Positions 1 through 9,333 of a stretch of 64,000 nt of DNA are shown here, in pieces. The first letter of the stretch is position 1, and each line of letters begins with the position of its first letter. Under the pieces are notes generated by a model. The model worked only from the letters and a program-made list of their open reading frames with translations, did no database searches and was not told where the DNA came from. The DNA comes from Paenibacillus_AM sp052180255 (GTDB taxonomy: Bacteria; Bacillota; Bacilli; Paenibacillales; NBRC-103111). The stretch covers positions 1,364,001 to 1,428,000 of the forward strand of contig NZ_CP197466.1 in NCBI RefSeq assembly GCF_052180255.1, in the 5' to 3' direction. The position numbers and the translations under genes were made by a program.

Positions 1-1
1 T

Positions 2-250
2 CAAGTATTTGCGGATGGTGTAAAAATTTATGACAGCGAAGCGATAATCGGTGGTGCGTTTGAATTATCAATGACCGTCCGATTGGTTGGATTCGAAGCT
101 GTACAAATAAAGGGGATGCTCGCTAATGAAGAAAACTTGGTTAAGTCTAGTGGCTTTCATGTTGATTCTCTCGATTACATTAATGGGGTGCTCGCAGCGC
201 CCAGAGGGCTCCGGCACGGCGAAAACAGAAGCACCGAAAGAAACGCCTAA
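2..250 (+). other. possible 3' end of an upstream gene
   Basis: A reading frame open from base 2 runs to a stop at 250 and overlaps the next gene by about 125 bases. Its first 40 codons (VFADGVKIYDSEAI, then a beta-rich stretch) loosely resemble the end of an NPCBM/carbohydrate-binding domain. The part overlapping the lipoprotein gene is probably meaningless, so a frameshift or remnant is as likely as a real C-terminus. Weak call. Confidence 0.2.
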
Positions 251-1445
251 ATCGGAGGGCGGCAACCAAGCATCCGGTGGAGGAAACAAGACCAAGGTTA
301 CCGTCTACAGTTCCGTCACTTTAAAATCCATTCAAGATGTTTATAAGCAAATTGCTGCGGATTTCTCTAAAGAAAACACGACCGTGGATGTTGACTTGCA
401 ATTTCCGGGTTCCGAGTACGAGAACATTATGAAGGTCAAAATGGCCGCTACCGATTTACCGGATGTTTTTGACACTCACGGTTGGGCGATTATCCGTTAC
501 GGTAAGTATCTGGCTGATTTGAAAGATCAACCGTGGGCGTCACAGCAGACGGATACGATCAAGAATGTTGTCACCGACAAAGACGGCAAATTGTACGCGC
601 TTGTTCTTGCGGAAGCCAAAGATGGTTTGACATACAATGCGGATCTGCTCAAACAGTATAATATCGAGCCGCCTAAAACGTTCAATGAGCTGATGGCTGC
701 TGCAGAAAAGATCAAATCGGCCAGCAATGGCGCAGTAACGCCCTTCTACTTCTCGGGTGTCGATGACTGGTTAATTGGTCAATTTTTTGATTACTTTGCA
801 ACATCTGCGTTCATTAGTCCGCAGCAAAATGAAGCACAAAACCTGTTGGACGGCAAGTTTGACTGGCGGAAGTGGGATGTGCTGTCGGAGAAGTTCCTGG
901 ACTTTTTCAACAAAGGATATATGAACAAAGATGTGCTTACCGCTAAGTACAGCGATTTACCGCAGCAATTCGCACAAGGGAAAGTCGCATTCTCCTTGCA
1001 GGGTCCTTCCTTCGCTGATGAAGTGCATAAAGTAAAACCGGATCTGAAAATTGGCTTTATGCCTGTACCTTCCATGGTTCAAGGCGATGAGCCTAACTTC
1101 TCCGGCGGCGAACGCTATACAATGGGCGTTTGGAAAGATAGTAAACAATTAAATGAAGCGAAGAAACTGGTCGCATTCTTTGCGAAGAAAGAAAATATGG
1201 AGAAAATTGCAAACGTAACTAAGCTTCCAGCGGGATTGAAAGGTATTGATTCAAAGCACGAATTCAGTGAGTTCTACAACAAGTATGCATCGGTTCGCGT
1301 TTTTCCTTATTTTGACCGTGTTTACTTGCCTAACGGCATGTGGGATGTCATGTGTAAAATGGGAACGTCGATGCTCGGCGGCGGTGTAACGCCAAAACAA
1401 TTCTCTGACAAAATGAAGCAAGAAGTAGAACGACTGCGCAAGTAG
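126..1445 (+). CDS. extracellular sugar-binding lipoprotein of an ABC transporter
   Basis: This is a family 1 extracellular solute-binding protein of 439 residues, the usual length. Residues 1-22 form a lipoprotein signal peptide ending in the lipobox L-M-G-C (Cys22), followed by a Ser/Thr/Gly/Lys-rich tether, so the mature protein is anchored to the outer face of the membrane. The body has the two-lobe binding-protein pattern (VTVYSSVTL strand, DVFDTHGW, YTMGVWKDSK). An AAAGGGG ribosome binding site lies 10 bases before the ATG. Two CUT1 permease genes follow 70 bases downstream in the same direction, so it should capture an oligosaccharide or sugar for them. The substrate cannot be read from sequence. 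No ATPase gene is next to it; such systems commonly share an MsmX-type ATPase encoded elsewhere. Confidence 0.93.
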   Translation: MKKTWLSLVAFMLILSITLMGCSQRPEGSGTAKTEAPKETPKSEGGNQASGGGNKTKVTVYSSVTLKSIQDVYKQIAADFSKENTTVDVDLQFPGSEYENIMKVKMAATDLPDVFDTHGWAIIRYGKYLADLKDQPWASQQTDTIKNVVTDKDGKLYALVLAEAKDGLTYNADLLKQYNIEPPKTFNELMAAAEKIKSASNGAVTPFYFSGVDDWLIGQFFDYFATSAFISPQQNEAQNLLDGKFDWRKWDVLSEKFLDFFNKGYMNKDVLTAKYSDLPQQFAQGKVAFSLQGPSFADEVHKVKPDLKIGFMPVPSMVQGDEPNFSGGERYTMGVWKDSKQLNEAKKLVAFFAKKENMEKIANVTKLPAGLKGIDSKHEFSEFYNKYASVRVFPYFDRVYLPNGMWDVMCKMGTSMLGGGVTPKQFSDKMKQEVERLRK

Positions 1446-1515
1446 TTCCTAGGGAGCTAAGGGGGAGGGGACCACTCCTCCTTTTATATGTCAAAACGCA
1501 ATTGGAGGTAGCTAA

Positions 1516-2457
1516 ATGATCAACACGCAAAAAGGCAAACTCGGCCTTTCCGTTCAATCAAGCGCCAAGCGCAACGGTTTCAAACGTTGGCTTAACTCCC
1601 CTGCCGTCATGAACCTCTTGTATGTGCCTGCGCTGATGCTGTTTGGCATCTTTATTCTTTATCCTTTCATCAAAGGTATTCAAATCTCGTTTACAAACTG
1701 GGACGGTTACTCACAAGATTTCAAGTGGATTGGAATAGACAATTACCAGCGCATGCTGACGGATCCCGATATCGGCAGAGTCATCCGGAATACGTTTATT
1801 TATGGCGTAGGCAGCACCATCCTCCAAAATGTGGTCGGACTGGCCTATGCGCTGTTCTTGAATATGAGTTTTCGTCTCAAAGGAATTACCCGAACAATCA
1901 TTTACTTGCCGGTTATCATCAGCCCTCTCATTATGGGATACATTTGGTACTTTTTTTTCCAATATAATGGCGGGGCCATTAATGACGTTATTCAATTTTT
2001 CGGTTCACAGCCCGTTAATTTACTCGGTGATCAGAAGCTTAACGTTTGGATGATTACATTTGTCAACACATACCAGTATGTGGGTATTGCGATGGTGATC
2101 TATTTGGCCGGACTACAGGTAATCCCAAAAGATTACTACGAAGCGTCAAAGATCGATGGAGCTGGTGCTGTTGCACGTTTTCTCCATGTGACTTGGCCTT
2201 TGCTAGCCCCATCGGTCACGATCAGCATCGTGCTGAATCTGATCGGCGGACTAAAGCTGTTCGATGTCGTTACGGCAATGACTAACAGCGGCCCCGGGTA
2301 CGCATCCGCTTCTCTTTCCACTTTAATGTACCAACTGTATTTCGGGAGACAGGATGCAGGATATGCGGCTTCTATCGGTAATCTGATGTTTCTGATCATT
2401 TCCATCATCAGCATTACGGCACTGTTCTTTTTACGGCGACGGGAGGTTACGGTATGA
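1516..2457 (+). CDS. sugar ABC transporter permease, MalF/UgpA type
   Basis: A 313-residue inner-membrane permease of the CUT1 sugar family with six predicted membrane segments. The EAA loop that docks the ATPase is visible near residues 212-235 (EASKIDGAGAVARF followed by WPLLAP). It starts at an ATG preceded by GGAGGT with normal spacing. It overlaps the second permease gene by four bases (ATGA), a sign of translational coupling. Together with the binding protein upstream and the MalG-type partner downstream it forms a heterodimeric importer. Confidence 0.95.
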   Translation: MINTQKGKLGLSVQSSAKRNGFKRWLNSPAVMNLLYVPALMLFGIFILYPFIKGIQISFTNWDGYSQDFKWIGIDNYQRMLTDPDIGRVIRNTFIYGVGSTILQNVVGLAYALFLNMSFRLKGITRTIIYLPVIISPLIMGYIWYFFFQYNGGAINDVIQFFGSQPVNLLGDQKLNVWMITFVNTYQYVGIAMVIYLAGLQVIPKDYYEASKIDGAGAVARFLHVTWPLLAPSVTISIVLNLIGGLKLFDVVTAMTNSGPGYASASLSTLMYQLYFGRQDAGYAASIGNLMFLIISIISITALFFLRRREVTV

Positions 2458-3269
2458 GAAAGAAAAAATGGCTACTTAATTTGCTTGCGCTGATCATTGG
2501 CGTCATTCACATCCTGCCGTTTTATATTTTGTGCACGTCATCTTTCAAAGCTGCGGACGATCTAAGTTCAAAATGGGTTCCTCCAGGCTATGCATATTGG
2601 CAAAACTTTATTAGTGCCTGGCAGGAAGCGAATTTAGGCCGCACATTCATCAATAATTCGGTCATTACATTTGTGGCTGAAGTGCTTGTTATTCTGCTCG
2701 GCTCTATCGCGGCCTATCCACTTGCGAGAAACAAAACCAAATGGAACAAGTTTATTTACACCTTGTTTATTTCCTGTCTAATCATACCTCCGCTGACCAT
2801 ACTCGTACCGCTTTATAAGGTTATGGTTGATATTGGAGGTGTCAATCACTTCTGGGGCATTATTTTACTGCATGTTACTTTTTATCTGCCGATCACCATA
2901 TTCCTGTATACCGGTTTCATTAATTCCATTCCTGCTGAGCTCGATGAGGCAGCTATGATCGACGGAGCGGGCCGATTCTCACTATTCTACCGCATCATAT
3001 TACCGCTTTTAACACCGATAACAGCGACTGTCATCATCTTGACAGGTGTGCAAATATGGAACGACTTTTCGTTCTCCGTGTTTTTCTTGCAAAAACCGGA
3101 TACGCGTACGATCACTGTTGCACTATCCGCATTTTTCGGAAGATTTAACAACAATATCGGCTGGGTTGCCGCCGGGTCGCTATTAGGAGCCATTCCGATC
3201 ACATTCGTTTATTTGTTTTTGCAGCGATACTTTATTCAAGGTATGGCATCGGGGGCTGTGAAGGGGTAA
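2454..3269 (+). CDS. sugar ABC transporter permease, MalG/AraQ type
   Basis: A 271-residue CUT1 permease, second half of the transmembrane pore. The first membrane segment is followed by the typical external loop (SFKAADDL), and the EAA loop reads DEAAMIDGAG then ILPLLTP. Its ATG overlaps the stop of the preceding permease. It ends 170 bases before the sigK start. No terminator hairpin is obvious after it. Confidence 0.95.
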   Translation: MRKKKWLLNLLALIIGVIHILPFYILCTSSFKAADDLSSKWVPPGYAYWQNFISAWQEANLGRTFINNSVITFVAEVLVILLGSIAAYPLARNKTKWNKFIYTLFISCLIIPPLTILVPLYKVMVDIGGVNHFWGIILLHVTFYLPITIFLYTGFINSIPAELDEAAMIDGAGRFSLFYRIILPLLTPITATVIILTGVQIWNDFSFSVFFLQKPDTRTITVALSAFFGRFNNNIGWVAAGSLLGAIPITFVYLFLQRYFIQGMASGAVKG

Positions 3270-3437
3270 TTCAAGTTAAAACGAGGTAAGAGCATATAAG
3301 GAACAATTATCACAGTAGTTTCTAATGTACAGGCACTTCTAGGCACCTACCCACATAAACTAGAGAACGTACTTCATGTTCGATAAATTGGTTTATGGAT
3401 TACCCGTCTGATGAAAACAACGTGGGGGTGTTCAATT

Positions 3438-3647
3438 ATGCCTGGATTGTTTGCAGCGATTGCGCTGTTTATTAAACAGTTGACCTTACTTGTGTCTTAT
3501 GTAAAAAATAATGCTTTTCCCCAACCTCTTCATGAAGAAGAGGAGACGAAACATCTCCAGCTTATGGCAGAAGGGAATCAGCGTTCACGCAACCTGCTGA
3601 TTGAACACAATCTCCGTTTAGTGGCTCATATAGTGAACACGTTGTGA
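3438..3647 (+). CDS. sigK: sigK 5' half: pro-sigma-K N-terminus, interrupted by the skin element
   Basis: Encodes the first 66 residues of the mother-cell sigma factor SigK. The ATG at 3438 follows GGGGGTG by seven bases. The product starts MPGLFAAIALFIKQ and contains LLVS-YVKNNAFPQP; in Bacillus subtilis pro-SigK the protease SpoIVFB cuts between Ser20 and Tyr21 of the same motif, and here Ser and Tyr occupy positions 20 and 21, so the pro-sequence is intact. Region 2.1 then begins (IEHNLRLVAHIV). After codon 66 the frame leaves sigma-factor homology and stops within four codons at 3647. The missing remainder, starting KKFDNTGEDLEDL, is at 36272. Joined, the halves give 233 residues, near the family length. 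The half protein should be inactive until excision. Confidence 0.96.
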   Translation: MPGLFAAIALFIKQLTLLVSYVKNNAFPQPLHEEEETKHLQLMAEGNQRSRNLLIEHNLRLVAHIVNTL

Positions 3648-3652
3648 ACACG
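3621..3652 (+). other. left attachment site of the skin element
   Basis: The sigK codons GTG GCT CAT run into ATAGTGAACACG, where homology to sigma factors ends. GTGAACACG occurs twice here (3633-3641 and 3644-3652), probably recombinase-binding sequence. In the excised circle the half-site GTGTCCAC from the right end would be placed beside it as GTGTCCAC-ATA-GTGAACAC, an inverted repeat with 7 of 8 matching pairs centred on the crossover. The two-base identities between the ends are CA, AT and GT; symmetry favours AT. Confidence 0.75.
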
Positions 3653-3682
3653 AACCGATGTAGTTTTGTTGTTACATTGTTT

Positions 3683-3700
3683 CCGCATACGGTGCATGTG
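3683..3700 (+). repeat. island att core, left copy
   Basis: CCGCATACGGTGCATGTG, identical to 13970-13987. In frame it encodes P-H-T-V-H-V and continues ESVAMLVRDGTEN then stop (3740), like an RlmD C-terminus. No rlmD body precedes it. Confidence 0.75.
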
Positions 3701-3818
3701 GAGTCGGTTGCTATGCTGGTGAGGGATGGTACAGAGAACTGAAAACTTTATATTTATTGGGTTTTAGGGTGTGTTACAGTATGAGTGTAAGTGGTAGTAC
3801 AGAGGTTGTAAAATGGTG

Positions 3819-3840
3819 TTGATGTAAAATTGATGTAAAA
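3819..3840 (+). repeat. island arm-type repeat, left copy
   Basis: A 22-bp sequence made of two TTGATGTAAAA units, identical to 13833-13854. Position and symmetry suggest integrase arm-binding sites. Confidence 0.65.
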
Positions 3841-3902
3841 GTTAATCGCAATTCAACCTAAAAGAACATAAAGATGACGCTAGGAAGTGTTGATCCTGCG
3901 CG

Positions 3903-5094
3903 TCATTTTTGTTGTCCTGAAGACTGACTTGTGAAAAATGATTCGAACTTATCTGCAGCCGACTGATCGGCCGATCGGAGTGCATGACCGTAGATATTCA
4001 TTGTTGTGGTAATGCTTCCGTGACCAAGTCGCTCTGATATGATTTTAGCATGAACTCCTTGATTAATCAGAATTGTAGCTGATGTATGCCGTAGGTCATG
4101 AAACCGGATATATCTGAATCCGTTTTTGTTAATGAAATGTCTAAACCATAAGTAGGGTCGTTCGTGATGGAAAGGTTGTCCGTTTGGATGAGAGAACATA
4201 AAAAACCAGTTACTCTTATACTACTCGTTACCTATGTCAGATCGTTCTTTTAGGCGGTAAGCGTAGTATGCCCTCATCTCCTCGAGCATTGAACTCGGTA
4301 AAGCGACCTTTCGAATTGAATTTCTTGTTTTGGGCTGTTTAACGATTACGTGACCTTTTAATGCGTGTATCATTAGTTTGCGAGACATCTATTACACCAC
4401 TATCCCAGTCAATATGCTTCCATTCAAGTCCTAGTAACTCACTTCGACGTAGACCAGTCGTAAGTGCTAGCGTAATCATAACCCTCCAATGGTATGGCTC
4501 CTTCTGTAGGGCATATATCATTCGTCCTACTTCCGCTTCGTCATAGGGGATAACTTCATTAGAGATAACCTTAGGTTTTTGCACATCGTTTGCAGGATTA
4601 CGCTTGAGAACTCTCCATTCTACAGCACGACTGAAGATGTTCTTTAATATGCGGTGCTGAATCTGAATGGTTCCAGAGGCTAACCCTCCGCTCTTTTTAT
4701 CCCCGCGACTGCTTTCCTTCTCAAGAGTATCAAGAAAGTTCAGAATGTGAAGCGGTTTAATATCTTCCAGCCTTAAATGCTGAAAGTAAGGAAGAATTTG
4801 GTTCTTTAAATTGGATCCGTAAGTATATAGTGTCTTGTACCCCAGATGTTTAACAGCATATTTGCTTTTCCATTCTTCAACGAATGCTTCGAATGTCATC
4901 TTTTGAGGTGCGATATATTCATCAGACTCAACCTCTATGCGAAACTTTGCATATTCGTTTTCAGCTTCCCGCTTTGTTCGACAGTGAATGGTCTTTGTGC
5001 ATCGAATATATTTACCCTTGGCGTTTCTGCCAATGTTCACCGTTAAGAACCATGAATTATCGCCACGTTTTTGAATGTTAGCCATTAGGATCAT
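3903..5094 (-). pseudogene. phage-type tyrosine integrase, frameshifted
   Basis: A degenerate integrase reading leftwards from about 5085. The N-terminal part (4339-5094) has the arm-binding domain (NIQKRGDNSWFLTV) and a SAM-like core-binding domain, then the first catalytic arginine in TTGLRRSELLGLEWK. The frame shifts near 4350 and continues as KGHVIVKQPKTRNS through 4220, hits a stop, and resumes in the third piece (3903-4199) with the HDLRHT box, LGHGSITTTMNIYGH and the terminal Tyr. At least two frame disruptions make it dead. It sits inside the left att site of the nested island and is the likely former integrase of that island. Confidence 0.9.
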
Positions 5095-5565
5095 CCCTTA
5101 GTAATAATAGTTTATACTACTAGTATGTCCAAGATATCCGCACCGAGACCAGGAATTGGTTTAGACAAGTTATATTTATAATTGATAATTACTTTGTAGA
5201 ATAGGAAGATAACAACTATTTGGTTAGCAAAACAATCAAATAACTGGATCGTGACATGTAATATTATTTGTTCTGCGAGTATCCATTGTTTCTCAATTAG
5301 GTATTTCCCAATGGATCTAGGAAACTCAACTTCAGACTCTAGTAATGAAAATAAAAATGTAAATAGATAGAAATCCAACTATCGATATCAGTGCTGTTAT
5401 GGAATTACGTACCAATAATGTAGGCAAGTTTGTGCTAATAGTTGAAAGTATAATTCTTAATATTCTTACTGGTAAATCGGAGGAAAAAAAAGAATTATGT
5501 CGAATTAATTATAAACTTAAGTAAATATAGAAAATTGTATGCATTTGAAAACTGAGGTGACCTAC
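5095..5565. other. intergenic, no gene supported
   Basis: AT-rich divergent spacer between the dead integrase and the ABC-3C operon. A minus-strand open frame at 5112-5378 has no ribosome binding site and no recognisable composition, so it is not called. The promoter of the operon must lie here. Confidence 0.5.
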
Positions 5566-6708
5566 ATGACTACCTATACAACAGATCAGAGTGGTATTCA
5601 TAGTTTAAGTGGCTTTTCCTTTCAGATAAGGGTGTTTGTGAATTATATGCTTTCATTAAAAGAAGGCATGCAAATCGAGTTCGAAACTATTGATGATGTA
5701 AATATTTCGAAAATTGGTCCCAAAGAAATAGATGATTTTGAAGATAACTATTTGAACAAACTTGTTTCTAAGAGCTCGAATACAGCTATTCAAGTCAAAC
5801 GAACTACCATTAACGAAAGTAGTGCAGAGAAAATACTGATTAATTGGGTGTTATTAGAATCATCAGAAAATAAGATCTCCGAGTATGTACTATTTACCCA
5901 TGATGAATATGACAACGATGATATTGTATTTAAAAGAACTGCTAAGGAGTATTATGAATTAATTCAGGCGTCCATGAAAGGGCCTAGAGCGCATATAACA
6001 AAGGTTAAGGAGTTATGTAATAGTTTGCAAGAGTTTGAGTTAATATATAATTCCATTTGCGAAAAGTATAAATTTATTTCAGTGAGAAATATAGATGAAA
6101 AAATAGATGAGAATTGCTGTGATCATTTTAGAAAAGCAGCTGTAAATTCGGTTATTTATTATCAACGCATTGGTCAATTAATTCAGCATATTACAGTGAA
6201 AATAATGGAAAGTATTAATAACAAACAGCCATTCATCTTAAGTTACGCTGATTTTATAACGTCAGTGGAAGAAATTTGTTCAAGATTGAATGATCATGTT
6301 ATGCAGCCGCTTTATTCTGAGTTTAAAAAACTCCAATCGATAGATTTGGGTGATCATAGGATTTCCCATTCTAGGCAGTATAAGCAGTTAATGGCTTGTG
6401 GATTGCCGCAAAATCTTATTAAAGATCATTTAATCTTTAATGAGTACTATAGACAATTACGTTTAAACTATATGGAAGCAAATAAAGTAGGGAAAGTCGG
6501 AGATATAGAGGAAACTACATTTGAAAATTTTGAGAATGCTAAATTTAGCTTAGTAAGGAACAAAAAGGATGAGCCATATAACCGACTGGAAGAAACTAAA
6601 AAGCTTCCTAATTCTCATGCGGATAATGAACAAATACGCTATGGATCGTGTATTTATTTAACTAGTGATGAGTCTGAAGATCATCAAATTTCGTGGGAGG
6701 ACGAATAG
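5566..6708 (+). CDS. ABC-3C-type system effector, predicted restriction-fold nuclease
   Basis: A 380-residue protein starting at ATG 5566 behind GAGGTG. Residues 8-20 (SGIHSLSGFSFQI) followed by an E-F-E-T-I-D-D segment and then IQVKRT (about residue 74-79) match the layout of DUF4297-like effectors: a GI.GF.YQ opening, an acidic E..DD strand and the QVK strand of a restriction-endonuclease fold. The C-terminal two-thirds is helical without a family I can name. It is the first gene of a tight three-gene operon with a ~150-residue middle protein and a Rad50-like ABC ATPase, the arrangement of ABC three-component (ABC-3C) conflict systems. It is expected to be the toxic nuclease released or activated on phage sensing; nuclease activity is inferred. 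Confidence 0.72.
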   Translation: MTTYTTDQSGIHSLSGFSFQIRVFVNYMLSLKEGMQIEFETIDDVNISKIGPKEIDDFEDNYLNKLVSKSSNTAIQVKRTTINESSAEKILINWVLLESSENKISEYVLFTHDEYDNDDIVFKRTAKEYYELIQASMKGPRAHITKVKELCNSLQEFELIYNSICEKYKFISVRNIDEKIDENCCDHFRKAAVNSVIYYQRIGQLIQHITVKIMESINNKQPFILSYADFITSVEEICSRLNDHVMQPLYSEFKKLQSIDLGDHRISHSRQYKQLMACGLPQNLIKDHLIFNEYYRQLRLNYMEANKVGKVGDIEETTFENFENAKFSLVRNKKDEPYNRLEETKKLPNSHADNEQIRYGSCIYLTSDESEDHQISWEDE

Positions 6709-6709
6709 A

Positions 6710-7171
6710 ATGAAACAAAGGGGAATGTCAAAACTAAAGTTAGAGGCAGAATCATTACAGATTAGTATATACTGTTCTATTATTATGGATATTTTGATAA
6801 CACATAAAGAACTGAGTGTTAATAAAATGTTGTTCTTTACATACATCGTGAAAAAGGAAAAGCTTTTACCTGGTAGTATTTACAATGGAAATAATACTCA
6901 AGATATAATATATAAGTGTCTTTCATATCTCACAGGTGATTTTCATGAGTATTGTAATAGTATTGAATTTATACTTAAGGCGATCCACATACTTAAGGTA
7001 AAAGGTATGATAGATTTAAAAAACAGTATAATACGAATAGATATACAGAATGAAACAAAACTGTCTGGAAAAAGGATTTATGAAGAAAGTTCATTTATTA
7101 GGAAAGCGATCGATGCAAGCAAGAGAATATCCGATACACAATTTATGAGAGAGGTCGTAAGTAATGTTTAA
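6710..7171 (+). CDS. ABC-3C system middle component
   Basis: A 153-residue protein whose ATG is one base past the stop of the effector gene, with GGGAGG in the effector's last codons. It contains LSVNKMLFFTYIVKKE and further helices ending in a basic C-terminus (FIRKAIDASKRI), the small mostly helical winged-helix-like pattern of ABC-3C middle components. These proteins bridge effector and ATPase. The gene overlaps the ATPase gene by eight bases, so the three are almost certainly co-translated. Identification depends strongly on its position; the sequence alone would be a hypothetical protein. Confidence 0.65.
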   Translation: MKQRGMSKLKLEAESLQISIYCSIIMDILITHKELSVNKMLFFTYIVKKEKLLPGSIYNGNNTQDIIYKCLSYLTGDFHEYCNSIEFILKAIHILKVKGMIDLKNSIIRIDIQNETKLSGKRIYEESSFIRKAIDASKRISDTQFMREVVSNV

Positions 7172-8927
7172 AATACATAATTTAATACTTTACGGTGCTA
7201 ACGGTGATGAATATCAGTATAAATTTGAATCCGGATTAAATTACTTCAAAGGGAAAAATAGTTCAGGTAAAACTGAATTTTATGATTTTATTGATTATAT
7301 GTTTGGATCCACAAAAACAATTAACAAAAGGCCGTGGTTTATTGATAGTTTAGAAAAAGCGACAATGTTCTTCGAGTATAAAGGAATAAATTACTCAGCA
7401 ACAAGAAATATAGGATCAAATAGGAATAATATAAGTTATACCAACGAAGTGAATAATGAATCTATAGATTTACGAGAATATAAAGAGAGACTTAATTCAA
7501 TTTTTGCTCATGATTTAGGATTTCTAGATGAAATAAGAAATTTCACGGATGAAGACCTAACATACAGAACCTTTACGATGTTTAATTTCCTCGGAGAAAA
7601 AAGACAGGGTGCGATTCAAGACTTTTTGGATAAGTGCAGTGATGTTAAGTATTCAATCAAATTGACACCAATATTAAATTTTATTTTCAATAAAAATTTG
7701 GATAAAATTTTTGAATTGCAGCGGGAACTAAAGGACCTAACAGATGAGGTTAATACTTTAGAAATAGAGTCTTCTAGATATGAATTTATACTTCGTCAGG
7801 TTAATAAAAACTTAGAAATACTCGGTATTAATAGGTGGTATACAGGGAAAAATGCAAATGATGTTCGAATTGAAGTTGGTAAATTAAAAGAAATGCGTAA
7901 AGTAGATAAGACTAAAAAGGAAAAAAATATAGCCGAGTTAGAAGTTATGTATAGCAATATCACAGAGCAAATTAAAATTTATGAGAATCGGATTTCAGAC
8001 TCTAAACAGCATGAAAAAAACAATGAAAATAGAAAATATTTGCTAAATAGGTTGGATACTTTGCTAGAGGACAATGCTAGTTTTGAGTATCTAATATTTC
8101 CTATAAGAAAGATCATATCTGAACTTGAGCACACTATATCTTTTAATAAATTGATTATAGGCGATAATACTATTAAAGAATTGCGAAATCAACAAAGTAA
8201 CCTGAAGGATGAGATAAAGAGGAACGATTCAAGGTTCAGATTATTCTCATTAGAAGAAAAAACAAAAGCGATTATTTTGATTGAAGATTATCTATCTGTG
8301 AATATTAGGCAGTGTGATAATGAAATTAAAGAAAAGAGGAAAAGAATACGAGAGATCCGAGAGGAATTGAAAGTATTACAAAGTTCAGATGATACAAAAA
8401 AGATTAATGAGTTATCTCAATTTATTACAGAGCTTTATCTTGCTGCTAAAGATATTTCCTCAATAGTAGGCGATGATATTAAACAAGATGGATTTAATAT
8501 ACAATATCGAAAAAAAGGTAATATTTTGCAGCCTACCGTTGTAGTAAGTGACGAAAAAGAACATGGTCAGAAGGTTACAAGTAACTATTATATTGGTAGT
8601 ATGGCTCGCCATACTCTAATTCAACTTTGTGGTTATTTAGCATTCCTTGCTATGTTAATAAAAGAAGATAAGTACCCATTGATTCCTATCTTAGTCATCG
8701 ATCATATATCAAAGCCATTTGATGAAAAGAATGCTAGAGCTATTGGAAAAGTTATTACTACGGCATACAATTGGATCGGTAAAACCAATTTGCAATTGTT
8801 TATGTTTGATGATGAGGAGTTTGATACTCTAGGGATAGAGCCTGATCATTCAGAAGATTTGGTTATGAAGGGCAAGTCGGGATTTAACCCATTTTACTTC
8901 CCTCCAATGAATAGTTATGAAGTTTAA
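7164..8927 (+). CDS. ABC-3C system ATPase with Rad50-like coiled coil
   Basis: A 587-residue SMC/Rad50-type ABC ATPase. The Walker A is at residues 30-38 (GKNSSGKTE) right after the N-terminal strands. A long charged coiled coil (about residues 170-430, rich in Lys/Glu) separates it from the C-terminal half. There GSMARHTLIQLCGYLAFL replaces the canonical LSGGQ signature and PILVIDHISKPFD is the Walker B with its catalytic acidic position changed to His, as often in ABC-3C ATPases. It probably senses nucleic-acid structures and controls the upstream nuclease. Third gene of the operon; low GC like its neighbours. Confidence 0.78.
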   Translation: MFKIHNLILYGANGDEYQYKFESGLNYFKGKNSSGKTEFYDFIDYMFGSTKTINKRPWFIDSLEKATMFFEYKGINYSATRNIGSNRNNISYTNEVNNESIDLREYKERLNSIFAHDLGFLDEIRNFTDEDLTYRTFTMFNFLGEKRQGAIQDFLDKCSDVKYSIKLTPILNFIFNKNLDKIFELQRELKDLTDEVNTLEIESSRYEFILRQVNKNLEILGINRWYTGKNANDVRIEVGKLKEMRKVDKTKKEKNIAELEVMYSNITEQIKIYENRISDSKQHEKNNENRKYLLNRLDTLLEDNASFEYLIFPIRKIISELEHTISFNKLIIGDNTIKELRNQQSNLKDEIKRNDSRFRLFSLEEKTKAIILIEDYLSVNIRQCDNEIKEKRKRIREIREELKVLQSSDDTKKINELSQFITELYLAAKDISSIVGDDIKQDGFNIQYRKKGNILQPTVVVSDEKEHGQKVTSNYYIGSMARHTLIQLCGYLAFLAMLIKEDKYPLIPILVIDHISKPFDEKNARAIGKVITTAYNWIGKTNLQLFMFDDEEFDTLGIEPDHSEDLVMKGKSGFNPFYFPPMNSYEV

Positions 8928-9333
8928 GACAATAGCACTACTTCAGGGGTTCAATTGGATTATTTTTTTCTTTTCTAACTGATAGATAATATTGGTGGGT
9001 TTGATTCGATATAAAAAGGGGAGTATCGTATATTAAGGCGTCCGCAATCTAGATGTCATTTAATAGTTAAGCTATGGTGAACAGAGAATTTTGTTGAGCA
9101 TCATTCCCATCTTGTGGTCTTTCATGTGTTGAAAGAATGTCTAATACAACAGCAAATCCATTAGTTCAGAAGTGTACCTCTTCGCTCAATTTAAGCCTTA
9201 GTTATCACTTGAGTAAGTGTTTTCTAATATTCTTGCAAATATTCATTAATAGAATACTAGAGAGTAAGTTCAATCGATAATTTAAAAAATCGAATCGATA
9301 GAGTTGGACAATAAGTGAAAAAATATTCAATGA
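8928..9333. other. intergenic, no gene seen
   Basis: About 400 AT-rich bases after the ABC-3C ATPase. No open frame with a ribosome binding site and no clear terminator hairpin is visible. Confidence 0.5.

Noticed and set aside
5112..5378. minus-strand hydrophobic open frame
   Set aside because: No ribosome binding site, no family resemblance, and low-complexity AT-rich composition.
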